From NCBI RefSeq assembly GCF_019355055.1, contig NZ_CP048411.1:3561501-3625500 (forward strand): a stretch of DNA of 64,000 nt, in the 5' to 3' direction. This document shows positions 44,467-57,662 of this stretch, piece by piece. Under the pieces are notes generated by a model, which saw only the letters and a list, made by a program, of their open reading frames with translations, did not search any database and was not told the origin of the DNA. Made by a program: the position numbers and the translations under genes. Position 1 is the stretch's first letter. Every line of letters begins with the position of its first letter. The stretch is from Pseudomonas sp. MTM4 (GTDB taxonomy: Bacteria > Pseudomonadota > Gammaproteobacteria > Pseudomonadales > Pseudomonadaceae).

Positions 44467-44627
44467 TGCGGGATCTGGGCTGACTCTCGTCCCTGCTAGT
44501 TATCCGCCGAAGGCTACAGCGGCCAATGCGTGCCGCCCCGTAGGAGGGGCAAAGGTTCTGGCCGTCTCCATCTGCTCCTCGTTCTATCTCTCTTTCGACG
44601 CCTCCACTGAACGGCTGCGGCAGTGAT

Positions 44628-44650
44628 GTAGGGTGGGCTTTAGCCCACCG
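44628..44650. repeat. GTAGGGTGGGC-type intergenic repeat, copy 2
   Basis: GTAGGGTGGGCTTTAGCCCA followed by CCG forms a GGTGGGCT/AGCCCACC hairpin in the 292-bp gap between convergent waaA and the tolC-like gene. Nothing else recognisable lies in that gap. It faces opposite to the copy at 43115. Confidence 0.7.
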
Positions 44651-44758
44651 GATGGCGTCTTGCTTGCAGTTAGAGATTGCCCCCGCCGAGATGTGACGTT
44701 GTCCGCAGGCATGGCGGAAGCCATCCTCGCCGCTAACTCACTCCTGAAGCGGCGCCCG

Positions 44759-46213
44759 TCAGTCCACGCGTACCGGCTGGCCGAAATTCTCAGACAGATC
44801 CGGCGGGAGGAAGTCGCTGTCCGGATCGTAGTCCGCCTTCAGATAACGCTGCAGATCCTCCAGATCACCCGGGTTGAGTGTGCCGGCGGCCTGTTTCAGG
44901 CGCAGGCTGTCGAGGATGTAGTCATAGCGGGCGTTGTTGTAATCGCGCACGGCAGCGAACAAACGGCGTTGAGCGTCGAGCACGTCGACGATATTGCGAG
45001 TGCCCACCTGATAGCCGATGTCGGTAGCTTCCAAAGCACTCTGGCTGGAAATGATTGACTGTCGGCGCGCCTGCACTTGCTCCACATCGGTATTCACCGC
45101 GCGATGCAGATTGCGGGTGGACTCGACCACCTGACGGCGCAGGCTTTCGCGCTGCTGCTCGGTCTGGGTCAATTGATGAAAGGCCTCGCGCCGCTGGGAA
45201 CTGGTCAGCCCGCCGCTGTACAGCGGAATGTTCAGCTGCAAACCGATGCTGCTCTGTTCGACGTCACCGGTGTAGCGCGGCAGGTTGTAGCCCGGAATAT
45301 CCATGGAACCGGTATTGGAGAAGCCCAGGCTGTCGTTGTCACCCCGGCTGTAGCGCGCCACGGCATCGACTGTCGGTGCATGGCCGGCCCGGCGCTGACG
45401 CAGGGTTTCTTCGGCCGCGTTTACCGCCTGGTTGATCGCCAGCAGATCCAGGTTCTGCCGAGTGGCGGTGTTGACCCAGGCGCTGGCGTCGTTCGGGGTG
45501 GGCGGCAGTACTGGCAGGCTATGCTCCATGCCTTCCAGGGCGAGGTATTCGCGATTGGTCAGGGTGAACAGAGTCTGAAAGGCATCGTCAACCTGGCGTT
45601 GGGTAATCAGTCGATTGGCGCGCGCGGTATCGAAACCCGCCTGGGCTTCGAGCACGTCGGTGCGATCGGACAGCCCCACTTCGAAGCGTTCGTCGGCTTG
45701 GTCGAGCTGCCGCTTGAAGGCCGACTCCTCGGCTTTGGCGGCGGCGAGATTGTCCTGCGCACGTAGGACTGCGAAGTACGCCTGAGCGGTCAGGCGGATC
45801 AGGTCCTGCTCGGCAATGGAGTACTCCAGCGCTGCCTGCTCGCTGATCGCTTCGGCCGCCTGCAACTGGAACCAGCGCTCGGCGCGGAAGATCGGTTGGC
45901 TCAAGGTGGCCTGATAGACGGTGCCACTACGTGACAGGGAGCGTGAACCGACGTCGGTGTCGAGGTCTGTGCGGGTGTCGCTCATCTCCGCGCCCGCGCT
46001 GAGATTCGGTAGCAAGCCGGCACGTGCCTGGGGTACGACTTCCTGAGTCGCCTTGAACTGCGCGCGCGCCGCCGCGAGGTCGGCATTGTTCTCCACGGCC
46101 TGGCGATAAACGCTCACCAGATCGGTGCGATTGGAGAGCGGAGGCGCCGTCTCGGCCCAAACCAGTCCCGACGAGGCGGCCACGGCCAGTGCCAGCGTGA
46201 GTCTACGCAGCAT
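44759..46213 (-). CDS. TolC-family outer-membrane channel (OpmH-like)
   Basis: This 484-residue type I secretion/efflux outer-membrane channel starts with a signal peptide (LRRLTLALAVAASSGLVWAE). Two OEP repeats follow: LVSVYRQAVENNADLAAARA in the first and QQRESLRRQVVESTRNLHRA then GYQVGTRNIVDVLDAQRRL in the second, the classic TolC helices. The ATG at 46213 is chosen because it begins a signal peptide and has AGGGA about 8 bases upstream; an in-frame ATG at 46246 would bury the signal. Divergent from thiC, as PA4974 (opmH) is from PA4973 (thiC). Confidence 0.93.
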   Translation of the reverse strand: MLRRLTLALAVAASSGLVWAETAPPLSNRTDLVSVYRQAVENNADLAAARAQFKATQEVVPQARAGLLPNLSAGAEMSDTRTDLDTDVGSRSLSRSGTVYQATLSQPIFRAERWFQLQAAEAISEQAALEYSIAEQDLIRLTAQAYFAVLRAQDNLAAAKAEESAFKRQLDQADERFEVGLSDRTDVLEAQAGFDTARANRLITQRQVDDAFQTLFTLTNREYLALEGMEHSLPVLPPTPNDASAWVNTATRQNLDLLAINQAVNAAEETLRQRRAGHAPTVDAVARYSRGDNDSLGFSNTGSMDIPGYNLPRYTGDVEQSSIGLQLNIPLYSGGLTSSQRREAFHQLTQTEQQRESLRRQVVESTRNLHRAVNTDVEQVQARRQSIISSQSALEATDIGYQVGTRNIVDVLDAQRRLFAAVRDYNNARYDYILDSLRLKQAAGTLNPGDLEDLQRYLKADYDPDSDFLPPDLSENFGQPVRVD

Positions 46214-46414
46214 GTGCGTCTTTCCCTGAAGCGGAGTGATGGGCAAGGCTATGCGCGGTCATGCGGCCGGTCAAGCGGCTTGGCGGCGCCCTCCAGATGC
46301 CCGCTATGGTCGGTCTGGCAGGCTCGGCGAGATGTGGCAAATGTGACCCGGCGGTCGCGACATTCGCGGATCGGCGTGGCTTTCCTCTGGACTCTTGATT
46401 AGACTCGGTCGCGT

Positions 46415-48500
<2,086 letters not shown>

Positions 48501-48517
48501 AGCGTAGAAACGTTGGG

Positions 48518-48571
48518 AGGTCGGGGGCGACTCGCAGGGTGTGCATACATCCTGAGAATCGCCCCCGACCT
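48518..48571 (+). terminator. large hairpin after thiC
   Basis: AGGTCGGGGGCGA (48518-48530) and TCGCCCCCGACCT (48559-48571) form a perfect 13-bp stem. Its 28-nt loop contains a second stem (CAGG/CCTG, TGT/ACA). It begins 17 bp after the thiC stop. No T-run follows, so it may protect the 3' end of thiC mRNA or reduce read-through rather than terminate fully. Confidence 0.6.
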
Positions 48572-48832
48572 GTTAGCCGTTCCAGCGGTTTGCGCCGGAC
48601 AGCCGGGCTCCACCGCCACTACGAGCGCTGGAGCATTCGGGGCGCATTCCATGCAGAGCGTAAGAACGATCAACCCTTTTTGAGACTCGTGGCGCGGGAA
48701 CAACCCGCCGCAATGGTGGCTGAGTCTGGGCATCAACCCCGTAGCGGTTATCGCTACTTAATTCTTCGGCGGTCGCGAGCGTTCTCGCTCCCGCAGTTTG
48801 TGCCGGGCAACCGGTTTCTCTGAGAAAACAAT
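48572..48832. other. gene-free gap before cytX with a short diverged repeat
   Basis: No convincing gene lies here. Two similar stretches, GCGGTTTGCGCCGGACAGCC (from 48585) and GCAGTTTGTGCCGGGCAACC (from 48793), are about 208 bp apart in the same orientation. The second ends just before the cytX start. There is no second THI element. Confidence 0.5.
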
Positions 48833-50134
48833 GTGAACATTCCAGGCCGCTATTCCCCGCATCAAAGCGTCGCCCCTGAACACCGTGTGTTCGGCGGTCG
48901 TGACATGTTTTCCCTGTGGTTCTCCCTTGGCGTCGGCCTGATGGTGCTGCAGCTCGGCGCCTTGCTGGCACCGGGGTTGGGCATGAGTGGCGCGCTGCTG
49001 GCAATCGCCTGCGGAACCGCCGTCGGCGTGTTGCTGCTAGGGGCGGTCGCGGTGATTGGCACCGACACCGGCCTGTCATCCATGGCTGCGCTGAAGCTCA
49101 CGCTGGGCAGCCGCGGTGCGGTGCTGCCGGCGTTGCTGAACCTTGTTCAGCTGATCGGCTGGGGCGCATTCGAGATCATCGTCATGCGAGATGCAGCCAG
49201 CGTGCTGGCGACCCGCGCATTCGGCGAAGGCAACGTGCTGAACAGCACTGCGTCGTGGACCTTGTTCTTCGGCGGTCTCGCCACGCTGCTGGCCGTCACC
49301 GGCCCGCTGACCTTCGTGCGACGGATACTGCGTAAATGGGGCATCTGGCTGTTGCTCGGCGCCTGTGTCTGGCTGACCTGGAATCTGTTCGACAAGGCGG
49401 ACCTGGCGGCGCTCTGGGCTCGGCAGGGCGATGGCTCGTTGCCGTTCGCGCTGGGCTTCGATATCGCCATCGCCATGCCGCTGTCCTGGTTGCCGCTGAT
49501 CGCTGATTACTCGCGCTTCGGCCGCGCGGCCGTGCGTGTTTTCGGGGGTACCGCGCTGGGATTCTTTGCCGGCAATTTCTGGCTGATGAGCCTTGGCGTC
49601 GCTTACACCCTGGCGTTCGCCAACAGTGAGGAAGTCAATGCGTTGTTATTGGCGCTGGCCGGCGCGGGGCTGGGTATTCCTTTATTGCTGATACTGCTCG
49701 ACGAGTCTGAAAACGCCTTCGCCGACATCCATTCGGCCGCAGTTTCAGTCGGCATCCTGTTGCCGCTCAAGGTCGAGCATCTGGCGCTGATGATCGGCGC
49801 AATCTGCACGCTTATCGCCTGGTTCGCGCCGCTTGCCGAGTACCAGAATTTCCTGCTGTTGATCGGCTCGGTATTCGCGCCGCTGTTCGGCGTCGTGCTG
49901 GTCGATCATTACATTCTTCGGGGCCGAGGCCGCCTGGCCGCTCCGGCTGCCGGTTTGCGCTGGGAAACTCTGTTGGCCTGGGGCTGCGGAGCGGCTACTT
50001 ATCACGTGCTCGCCAGCGCCTGGCCGGAAATCGGTGCCAGCCTGCCCGCGCTGTTCCTCTCCGGCGGGCTGTTGCTTGTGCTGAGCCGTTTCGGTCACGC
50101 TACGGCAGGTATTGAGGTTTCAGAATCGCGCTGA
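48833..50134 (+). CDS. cytX: CytX-like permease, putative HMP/thiamine-precursor transporter
   Basis: This 433-residue nucleobase:cation symporter-1 protein has about 12 hydrophobic segments. It starts PEHRVFGGRDMFSLWFSLGV, with AMPLSWLPLIADYSRFGR and a C-terminal VLVDHYILRGRGRL, both typical of the family. The position after thiC suggests uptake of hydroxymethylpyrimidine, as for CytX; other pyrimidines are possible. It starts with GTG at 48833 (GAGA about 9 bases upstream). Its end overlaps the convergent lipoprotein gene by 35 bp. I do not recall it at this position in PAO1. Confidence 0.82.
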   Translation: MNIPGRYSPHQSVAPEHRVFGGRDMFSLWFSLGVGLMVLQLGALLAPGLGMSGALLAIACGTAVGVLLLGAVAVIGTDTGLSSMAALKLTLGSRGAVLPALLNLVQLIGWGAFEIIVMRDAASVLATRAFGEGNVLNSTASWTLFFGGLATLLAVTGPLTFVRRILRKWGIWLLLGACVWLTWNLFDKADLAALWARQGDGSLPFALGFDIAIAMPLSWLPLIADYSRFGRAAVRVFGGTALGFFAGNFWLMSLGVAYTLAFANSEEVNALLLALAGAGLGIPLLLILLDESENAFADIHSAAVSVGILLPLKVEHLALMIGAICTLIAWFAPLAEYQNFLLLIGSVFAPLFGVVLVDHYILRGRGRLAAPAAGLRWETLLAWGCGAATYHVLASAWPEIGASLPALFLSGGLLLVLSRFGHATAGIEVSESR

Positions 50135-50840
50135 GTTCGGCGTACGGAATCTCCAGCTCTGGATGGCCGCTCGAATAGGGCGCGATACTGTAGACGTCGT
50201 ATTTGAGCAGCACCTTGTCGCGTAGCAGGGCGACATTGGCGGTTCGCTGGAACGGCCATTGGCGAGAAAACTCGGCATCGTGCTCGTTCGCCAGCAGCCA
50301 CTGCTGATGCGCTTTTGCGGCGGCACGCCAGAATGCGCCCTCCTTGCCGGGAAGCAGAACGTCTGCCAATTCCAGCTCGCGGCCCTGTTCCCGGTCGTAG
50401 TTGATGAATCCGCGACCGGGCATGCCATGGGCGCCTCCGGTGTACAGGTAGCTCGACAGCTCGACCACGAGCAGCGAGCCGTGCTGCTCTCGCAGCTTGG
50501 CCTGCAGATAGCTGCTCCAGCCGGGTTCTGCGCTACGCAGAAAATCGTCTTGGTAGAGTTCCAAGGTTGCCGGAGTTTGGGCGTCCGGGCTGTTGATCGT
50601 CATCCTGCGCAGTCGCTGGTCAATCAGGGCGTTCAACGCCGGCTCTTCGGCGAATAACAGCGTATCGATGTTTACCAGTGGGCAGCGATCGTCCTGCTCT
50701 GGACAACCGGCGGGGCGCTGCTCGCTGACGATCTGCCGAACCTCGACGGGCGGCTCGCCGCGAAAATGCTGACAGGCGCTGAGTAGCAGGCTAAGAACGA
50801 TCAATACGAAGACGTGGCGAAAAGGCTTCAATGGGTTCAT
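50100..50840 (-). CDS. lipoprotein with DUF3298/RsiV-like domain (PA4972-like)
   Basis: This 246-residue protein has a lipoprotein signal (HVFVLIVLSLLLSAC, lipobox LSAC, Cys at about 23). The mature part matches DUF4163/DUF3298 proteins: VELSSYLYTGGAHGMPGRGF and the C-terminal IAPYSSGHPELEIPYAEL. The third residue after Cys is not Asp, so outer-membrane sorting is likely. Role unknown; the fold binds ligands in RsiV-type proteins. The ATG at 50840 starts the signal; the frame continues far upstream into nudF antisense, which is not coding. Confidence 0.85.
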   Translation of the reverse strand: MNPLKPFRHVFVLIVLSLLLSACQHFRGEPPVEVRQIVSEQRPAGCPEQDDRCPLVNIDTLLFAEEPALNALIDQRLRRMTINSPDAQTPATLELYQDDFLRSAEPGWSSYLQAKLREQHGSLLVVELSSYLYTGGAHGMPGRGFINYDREQGRELELADVLLPGKEGAFWRAAAKAHQQWLLANEHDAEFSRQWPFQRTANVALLRDKVLLKYDVYSIAPYSSGHPELEIPYAELSAILKPQYLP

Positions 50841-51056
50841 GGCTCTTGTGTTGGCTGCAGTGCGGTTTCGAGTACCGGCAGGTTGTGAAGTTCGTAAATG
50901 GGCGTTTGGTAATTTTTCCGCGTGCAAGCGGTCTGCAAAGGGCTGCGCCTGAATAAACGGCGCGCTAGGATGACAACAGAGAGACCGCTCACGCCGTGAC
51001 GGTTGCAGTCTTCTGGCGCCAGGCTGGCGCCGGACAATCCGATATGTGAGTGATTC

Positions 51057-51674
51057 ATGACTGATATTTTCAAATCCGGCCCGGATGATGTCGAGATCGT
51101 CGAGCGAGAGCAATGCTTCAGCGGTTTCTATCGTCTGGACCGCCTCCAGTTGCGTCATCGCCTGTTCAATGGCGACATGGGGCGGCAACTGGAGCGTGAG
51201 CTGTTCGTTCGTCACGATGCGGTCTGCGTGCTGCCGTACGATCCTCGTCGCGACGAGGTCGTGCTGATCGAGCAGTTCCGGGTCGGAGCGGTGGGCAAGG
51301 TCGACAACCCCTGGCTGATCGAACTGGTCGCGGGTCTGATCGACAAGGACGAGCAGCCTGAAGAGGTGGCGCGTCGCGAAGCCATCGAAGAGGCGGGGTT
51401 GGAAGTGGCCGATTTGTGGCCGGTGACGACCTACTTCCCGTCGCCTGGCGGCAGCACCGAGCGAGTGCACCTTTATTTGGGGCGTTGTGACAGTTCCAAT
51501 GCCGGCGGGGTGTTCGGCCTGGACGAAGAAGGTGAAGATATCCGTGTGCATGTCTGGTCGTTGCAGCGTGCACTGCAGGCCGTGCGCGACGGCGGTATCG
51601 ACAACGCCGCGAGCATCATTGCATTGCAGTGGCTGGCCCTGAATCGCGATGAAGTCAGGGAGGCGTGGACATGA
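51057..51674 (+). CDS. nudF: NudF, ADP-ribose pyrophosphatase
   Basis: This 205-residue Nudix hydrolase cleaves ADP-ribose to AMP and ribose-5-phosphate. The full Nudix box is at about residues 92-114: GLIDKDEQPEEVARREAIEE then AGL (GX5EX7REUXEEXGU). The downstream TTYFPSPGGSTERVHLYLGR with Pro after the box is characteristic of the ADP-ribose subfamily. The ATG at 51057 has GTGAG 8 bases before. ATGA overlap with the DUF1249 gene. Confidence 0.93.
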   Translation: MTDIFKSGPDDVEIVEREQCFSGFYRLDRLQLRHRLFNGDMGRQLERELFVRHDAVCVLPYDPRRDEVVLIEQFRVGAVGKVDNPWLIELVAGLIDKDEQPEEVARREAIEEAGLEVADLWPVTTYFPSPGGSTERVHLYLGRCDSSNAGGVFGLDEEGEDIRVHVWSLQRALQAVRDGGIDNAASIIALQWLALNRDEVREAWT

Positions 51675-52117
51675 GGCGAACACCTGAACGCTACCGTGTC
51701 GACTTACTGGAATTGCAATCGGCCTGCGAGGCGAACTACCTGCGACTGATGCGGCTGCTGCCCGATATGCGCATCCAGCCTGATGTTCGCCGTATCGCCA
51801 TGAGCCAGGGCGACCGCCTGTTGGGCGTGCTGGCACTGAAGGTGGTGGAAAGCTGCCCCTATACCACTACCGTGCAGATCAGCCAGCAGGACTGCCTGCC
51901 CTGGCTGCCCGCGCCACAGATGGAGGTGCGGGTATATCACGATGCGCGCATGGCGGAAGTCATCCGCGCCGAGAATGCTCGGCGGTTCCGGGGCATCTAC
52001 AGCTATCCCAACGCGCAGATGCACCAGCCCGACGAGAAAAATCAGCTCAACCTGTTCCTCGGCGAATGGCTCGGCCACTGCCTGGCTTGCGGTCATGAGC
52101 TGGAGCCTGTGCTCTGA
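51671..52117 (+). CDS. DUF1249 protein (PA4970/YqiB-like)
   Basis: This encodes 148 residues. The domain covers the whole protein: YRVDLLELQSACEANYLRLM, then MEVRVYHDARMAEVI and the C-terminal MHQPDEKNQLNLFLGEWLGH. Function is unknown, but the gene is nearly always between nudF and cpdA in gammaproteobacteria. The ATG at 51671 overlaps the nudF stop (ATGA). The GTG two codons before is less likely. Confidence 0.92.
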   Translation: MRRTPERYRVDLLELQSACEANYLRLMRLLPDMRIQPDVRRIAMSQGDRLLGVLALKVVESCPYTTTVQISQQDCLPWLPAPQMEVRVYHDARMAEVIRAENARRFRGIYSYPNAQMHQPDEKNQLNLFLGEWLGHCLACGHELEPVL

Positions 52118-52125
52118 CAACCGCT

Positions 52126-52210
52126 GTAAGCCGCAAGCTCCAAGGAAGGACAGCTTGATAACTTCTGAGCGCCAGCCCCGGCACTGATTCGCTGGCAGCT
52201 TCCAGCTTCT
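52126..52210. repeat. dispersed repeat, copy 3
   Basis: The gap between DUF1249 and cpdA starts GTAAGCCGCAAGCTCCAAGG and ends GCTGGCAGCTTCCAGCTTC. It contains GCGCCAGCCCCGGCACTGAT followed by TCGCTGGC, a block shared with the copy at 53112 (GCGCAAGCCCCGATACTGAT, TCGCTAGC). Confidence 0.65.
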
Positions 52211-52295
52211 GTGATGCATGCCCGCATCGCGCGGTTTACCCCCGCAACCGCCAGCCACCATAATTCTATTGCGATTTCGCCAAAGGAGACGGGTC

Positions 52296-53105
52296 TTGGC
52301 TGCGCCCCTCATTGAAAAAGACTCGGTGCTGCTGGTGCAGTTGACCGACAGTCACCTGTTCGCCGAGGCGGGCGGCAAACTACTGGGCATGGACACCGGC
52401 GAAAGTCTGCAGCGTGTGGTCGATCTGGTGCTTGCCGAGCAGCCTTGCGTCGACCTGATTCTGGCCACTGGCGATCTGTCCCAGGATGGCTCGCTTGCGT
52501 CCTATCAGCGTTTTCGCCAGCTGTCCGAGCGCATCGATGCGCCGGCGCGCTGGTGTCCGGGCAATCATGACGAGCTGCCGGCCATGCAGGAGGCCGCTCG
52601 CGGCAGTGAGATGATGGCGCCTGTGCTGGATGTCGGCGCGTGGCGGGTCATCATGCTCGATACGCTGGTGCCGGGTTCGGTATTCGGCATGCTTCGCGAT
52701 GATCAGCTGGAGTTGCTCGAACGGACCCTGCAGGACGCACCGCAGCGTCATCATCTGGTCTGTCTGCATCATCACCCGGTCACCATCGGTAGCCGCTGGA
52801 TGGACAGTATCGGGCTGCGCAACCGCGACGCGCTGTTCGCAGTGCTCGACCGCTTCCCTTGTGTTCAGGCCGTGCTTTGGGGGCACATCCACCAAGAATT
52901 CGACGACCAGCGCGGCGACATCAGGCTCCTGGCAACGCCGTCGACGGGCGTTCAGTTCGCCCCGGGCAGTGAGGAATTCCAGGTCGATACGCTTGCGCCG
53001 GGCTATCGCTGGTTGCGTCTCCATGATGATGGACGTCTGGATACAGGCGTATCCCGAGTGGTCGGCATGACCTTCAAGGTAGATCACAGCATTAAAGGGT
53101 ATTGA
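52296..53105 (+). CDS. cpdA: CpdA, 3',5'-cAMP phosphodiesterase
   Basis: This 269-residue metallophosphoesterase hydrolyses cAMP, setting the level available to Vfr/Crp. The five metal-site motifs are in order: LTDSHL, ATGDLSQDG, PGNHDE, LHHHPV and GHIHQEF. The TTG at 52296 is chosen because AGGAG lies 7 bases before it and the protein then has the family start; the frame is open upstream to 52218 through repeat DNA. In P. aeruginosa cpdA is PA4969 at the same position and is induced by Vfr; no clear Vfr site was identified here. Confidence 0.93.
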   Translation: MAAPLIEKDSVLLVQLTDSHLFAEAGGKLLGMDTGESLQRVVDLVLAEQPCVDLILATGDLSQDGSLASYQRFRQLSERIDAPARWCPGNHDELPAMQEAARGSEMMAPVLDVGAWRVIMLDTLVPGSVFGMLRDDQLELLERTLQDAPQRHHLVCLHHHPVTIGSRWMDSIGLRNRDALFAVLDRFPCVQAVLWGHIHQEFDDQRGDIRLLATPSTGVQFAPGSEEFQVDTLAPGYRWLRLHDDGRLDTGVSRVVGMTFKVDHSIKGY

Positions 53106-53111
53106 GTCAGC

Positions 53112-53205
53112 TACGAACCACGAGCTTCAAGCAAGAGCCGACCCAACAGGCTTGAGCGGCGCGCGGGCGCAAGCCCCGATACTGATTCGCTAGCGGCTTG
53201 CAGCC
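53112..53205. repeat. dispersed repeat, copy 4
   Basis: Between cpdA and yqiA the sequence carries CGAGCTTCAAGC, then GCGCAAGCCCCGATACTGAT, TCGCTAGCGGCTTGCAGC. The middle block is shared with copy 3 with few differences, which shows common origin rather than chance. Confidence 0.65.
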
Positions 53206-53257
53206 GGCGCGTCTCGCCTAGTAGCCTTTCCGTCTTTTGCCAGCCCAGCGAACCAGC

Positions 53258-53875
53258 ATGACCCGCACGCAACCCGCCATCCTCTATATGCACGGCCTCA
53301 ACAGCTCCCCGCTGTCGCAAAAGGCCAGCCAATTAACCGCGGCGCTGGAGCGCATTGGCATGAGTGCATGGCTGCGAGTGCCGGCATTGCATCATCATCC
53401 GCGTCAGGCCATCGCCCAGCTCGAAGCGATCATCGCCGAGCTGGGGCGTCCTGTGCTGGTCGGCAGCTCCCTCGGCGGATACTATGCAACGCACCTCGCC
53501 GAGCGCCACGGGCTCAAGGCGCTGCTGATCAATCCGGCCGTGACGCCGCACCGTCGCTTCGATGGTTACCTCGGGCCGCAGACCAATCTCTACACGGGCG
53601 AAGTCTGGGATCTGACCGAAGACCATGTCGTTGCCCTGGCCGAGCTGGAAGTACCGCCGCCACAGGATGCCGAGCGCTATCAGGTCTGGCTGCAGACGGG
53701 CGATGAAACGCTGGATTACCTCCACGCGGCGGATTTCTACAAAGGATGCGCGTTACGCATCCAGGCCGGCGGCGATCACGGTTTCCAGGGGTTCGCTGAA
53801 CGAATCCCCGCGTTGCTGGCCTTCGCCGGCTTCGATCCGGGCATCTTTGCAGAGCTCGATTTCTCCGAATCATAA
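53258..53875 (+). CDS. yqiA: YqiA-like esterase (UPF0227)
   Basis: This 205-residue alpha/beta hydrolase has the oxyanion motif YMHGLNSSPLSQKA at the N-terminus, nucleophile elbow GSSLGGYYA, and the C-terminal His in GGDHGFQGF. The E. coli homologue, always next to parE, hydrolyses palmitoyl-CoA and short esters; the natural substrate is not known. The ATG at 53258 gives the family length. parE starts 18 bp after the stop. Confidence 0.9.
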   Translation: MTRTQPAILYMHGLNSSPLSQKASQLTAALERIGMSAWLRVPALHHHPRQAIAQLEAIIAELGRPVLVGSSLGGYYATHLAERHGLKALLINPAVTPHRRFDGYLGPQTNLYTGEVWDLTEDHVVALAELEVPPPQDAERYQVWLQTGDETLDYLHAADFYKGCALRIQAGGDHGFQGFAERIPALLAFAGFDPGIFAELDFSES

Positions 53876-56756
<2,881 letters not shown>

Positions 56757-56760
<4 letters not shown>

Positions 56761-57284
56761 CACAGCCTGCCGGTCGTCGCGCCGGCCGCGTCATGCTGGT
56801 CGTGGCGTGGGGTGCGGCTCTGTTGCTGGCCACTCGTTTTTTTGCCGACTGGGAGCAAAGTCGCTTCAACCCCAACCGCGAGCCCGTTTCCGTCGTGCAG
56901 GGCGACCAGATCGAGGTTCACTTGGAGGGCAATATCCAGGGCCACTTCGTCGCTGATGGGCTGATCAATGGCCAGCCGGTTACCTTCCTGCTGGATACCG
57001 GCGCCACCGACGTTGCCATACCGGCAGAGCTGGCCGAAGAGCTGGACCTCGCGCGCGGCGCGCCGGTGCGGTTGCAGACAGCCAACGGCCAGACCACTGG
57101 CTATCGCACGGTGCTCGACAGCCTTGCGCTTGGCGACATCGTTCTGCAGGACGTGCGTGCGCTTATCGCGCCTGGCTTCGGCGGCGAGCAGGTGCTGCTC
57201 GGCATGAGCGCCTTGAAACAACTCGAATTCACCCAGCGCGCCGGCACTCTGGTGCTGCGCCAACACGCCACGGATCGACCATGA
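56757..57284 (+). CDS. retropepsin-like aspartic protease, TIGR02281 type (PA4965-like)
   Basis: This 175-residue protein has one N-terminal membrane helix (RVMLVVAWGAALLLATRFFA) and a single retropepsin domain with the active site FLLDTGATDVAIP (DTGA, about residue 80). One domain gives one Asp, so it should act as a homodimer facing the periplasm. The C-terminal LLGMSALKQLEFTQRAGTLV is typical of the family. It starts with GTG, overlapping the preceding stop. Confidence 0.87.
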
Positions 57285-57631
57285 GCGCACTCATACAGGC
57301 GACAGTGCCGGTGCTGGCCTCGCTGGGCCTTGATGAAAGCCGGGCCTTCTATACCTCCTTCCTGGGCTTTCGCATGCGGCAGCAGGCCGCTGATTACTTG
57401 ATCCTGGAACGTGACGGGGCCGAACTGCACTTCTGGCTCTGCGCCGAGCGACACCTGGCGGAAAATACCTCCTGCTACGTGCGTACCGGCGATTGCCAGG
57501 CGTTGTATGAAGAGTTCAGCCAGCGCGGCCTGACCTTGGAGGCCCCGGTGCTGCGGCCTTGGGGCATGAAAGAACTTTACGTTATCGACATCCACGGCAA
57601 CCTGCTCAAGTTCGGCGAGCGACAGCCGTGA
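57281..57631 (+). CDS. VOC-family protein (glyoxalase/bleomycin-resistance fold)
   Basis: This 116-residue vicinal-oxygen-chelate protein has paired beta-alpha-beta units: VPVLASLGLDESRAFYTSFL and LKPVLRPWGMKE-like second strand LYVIDIHGNLLKF. It resembles bleomycin-binding proteins; metal residues are not fully conserved, so it may bind a ligand rather than catalyse. ATGA overlap with the protease gene. Located between parE and parC. Confidence 0.82.
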   Translation: MSALIQATVPVLASLGLDESRAFYTSFLGFRMRQQAADYLILERDGAELHFWLCAERHLAENTSCYVRTGDCQALYEEFSQRGLTLEAPVLRPWGMKELYVIDIHGNLLKFGERQP

Positions 57632-57662
57632 GTCATCCAACCTTTACTGAAGAACACTGCTG

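Noticed and set aside
48572..48832. second TPP riboswitch before cytX
   Set aside because: No CTGAGA...ACCTGATC core; CTGAGA near 48820 is isolated.
48573..49079. 168-codon minus-strand frame over the cytX start
   Set aside because: Overlaps the start of a clear transporter gene and has low-complexity translation made of repeat-derived sequence.
50841..51836. upstream extension of the lipoprotein frame across nudF
   Set aside because: The lipoprotein signal begins at 50840; the extension runs antisense to nudF and would bury the signal.
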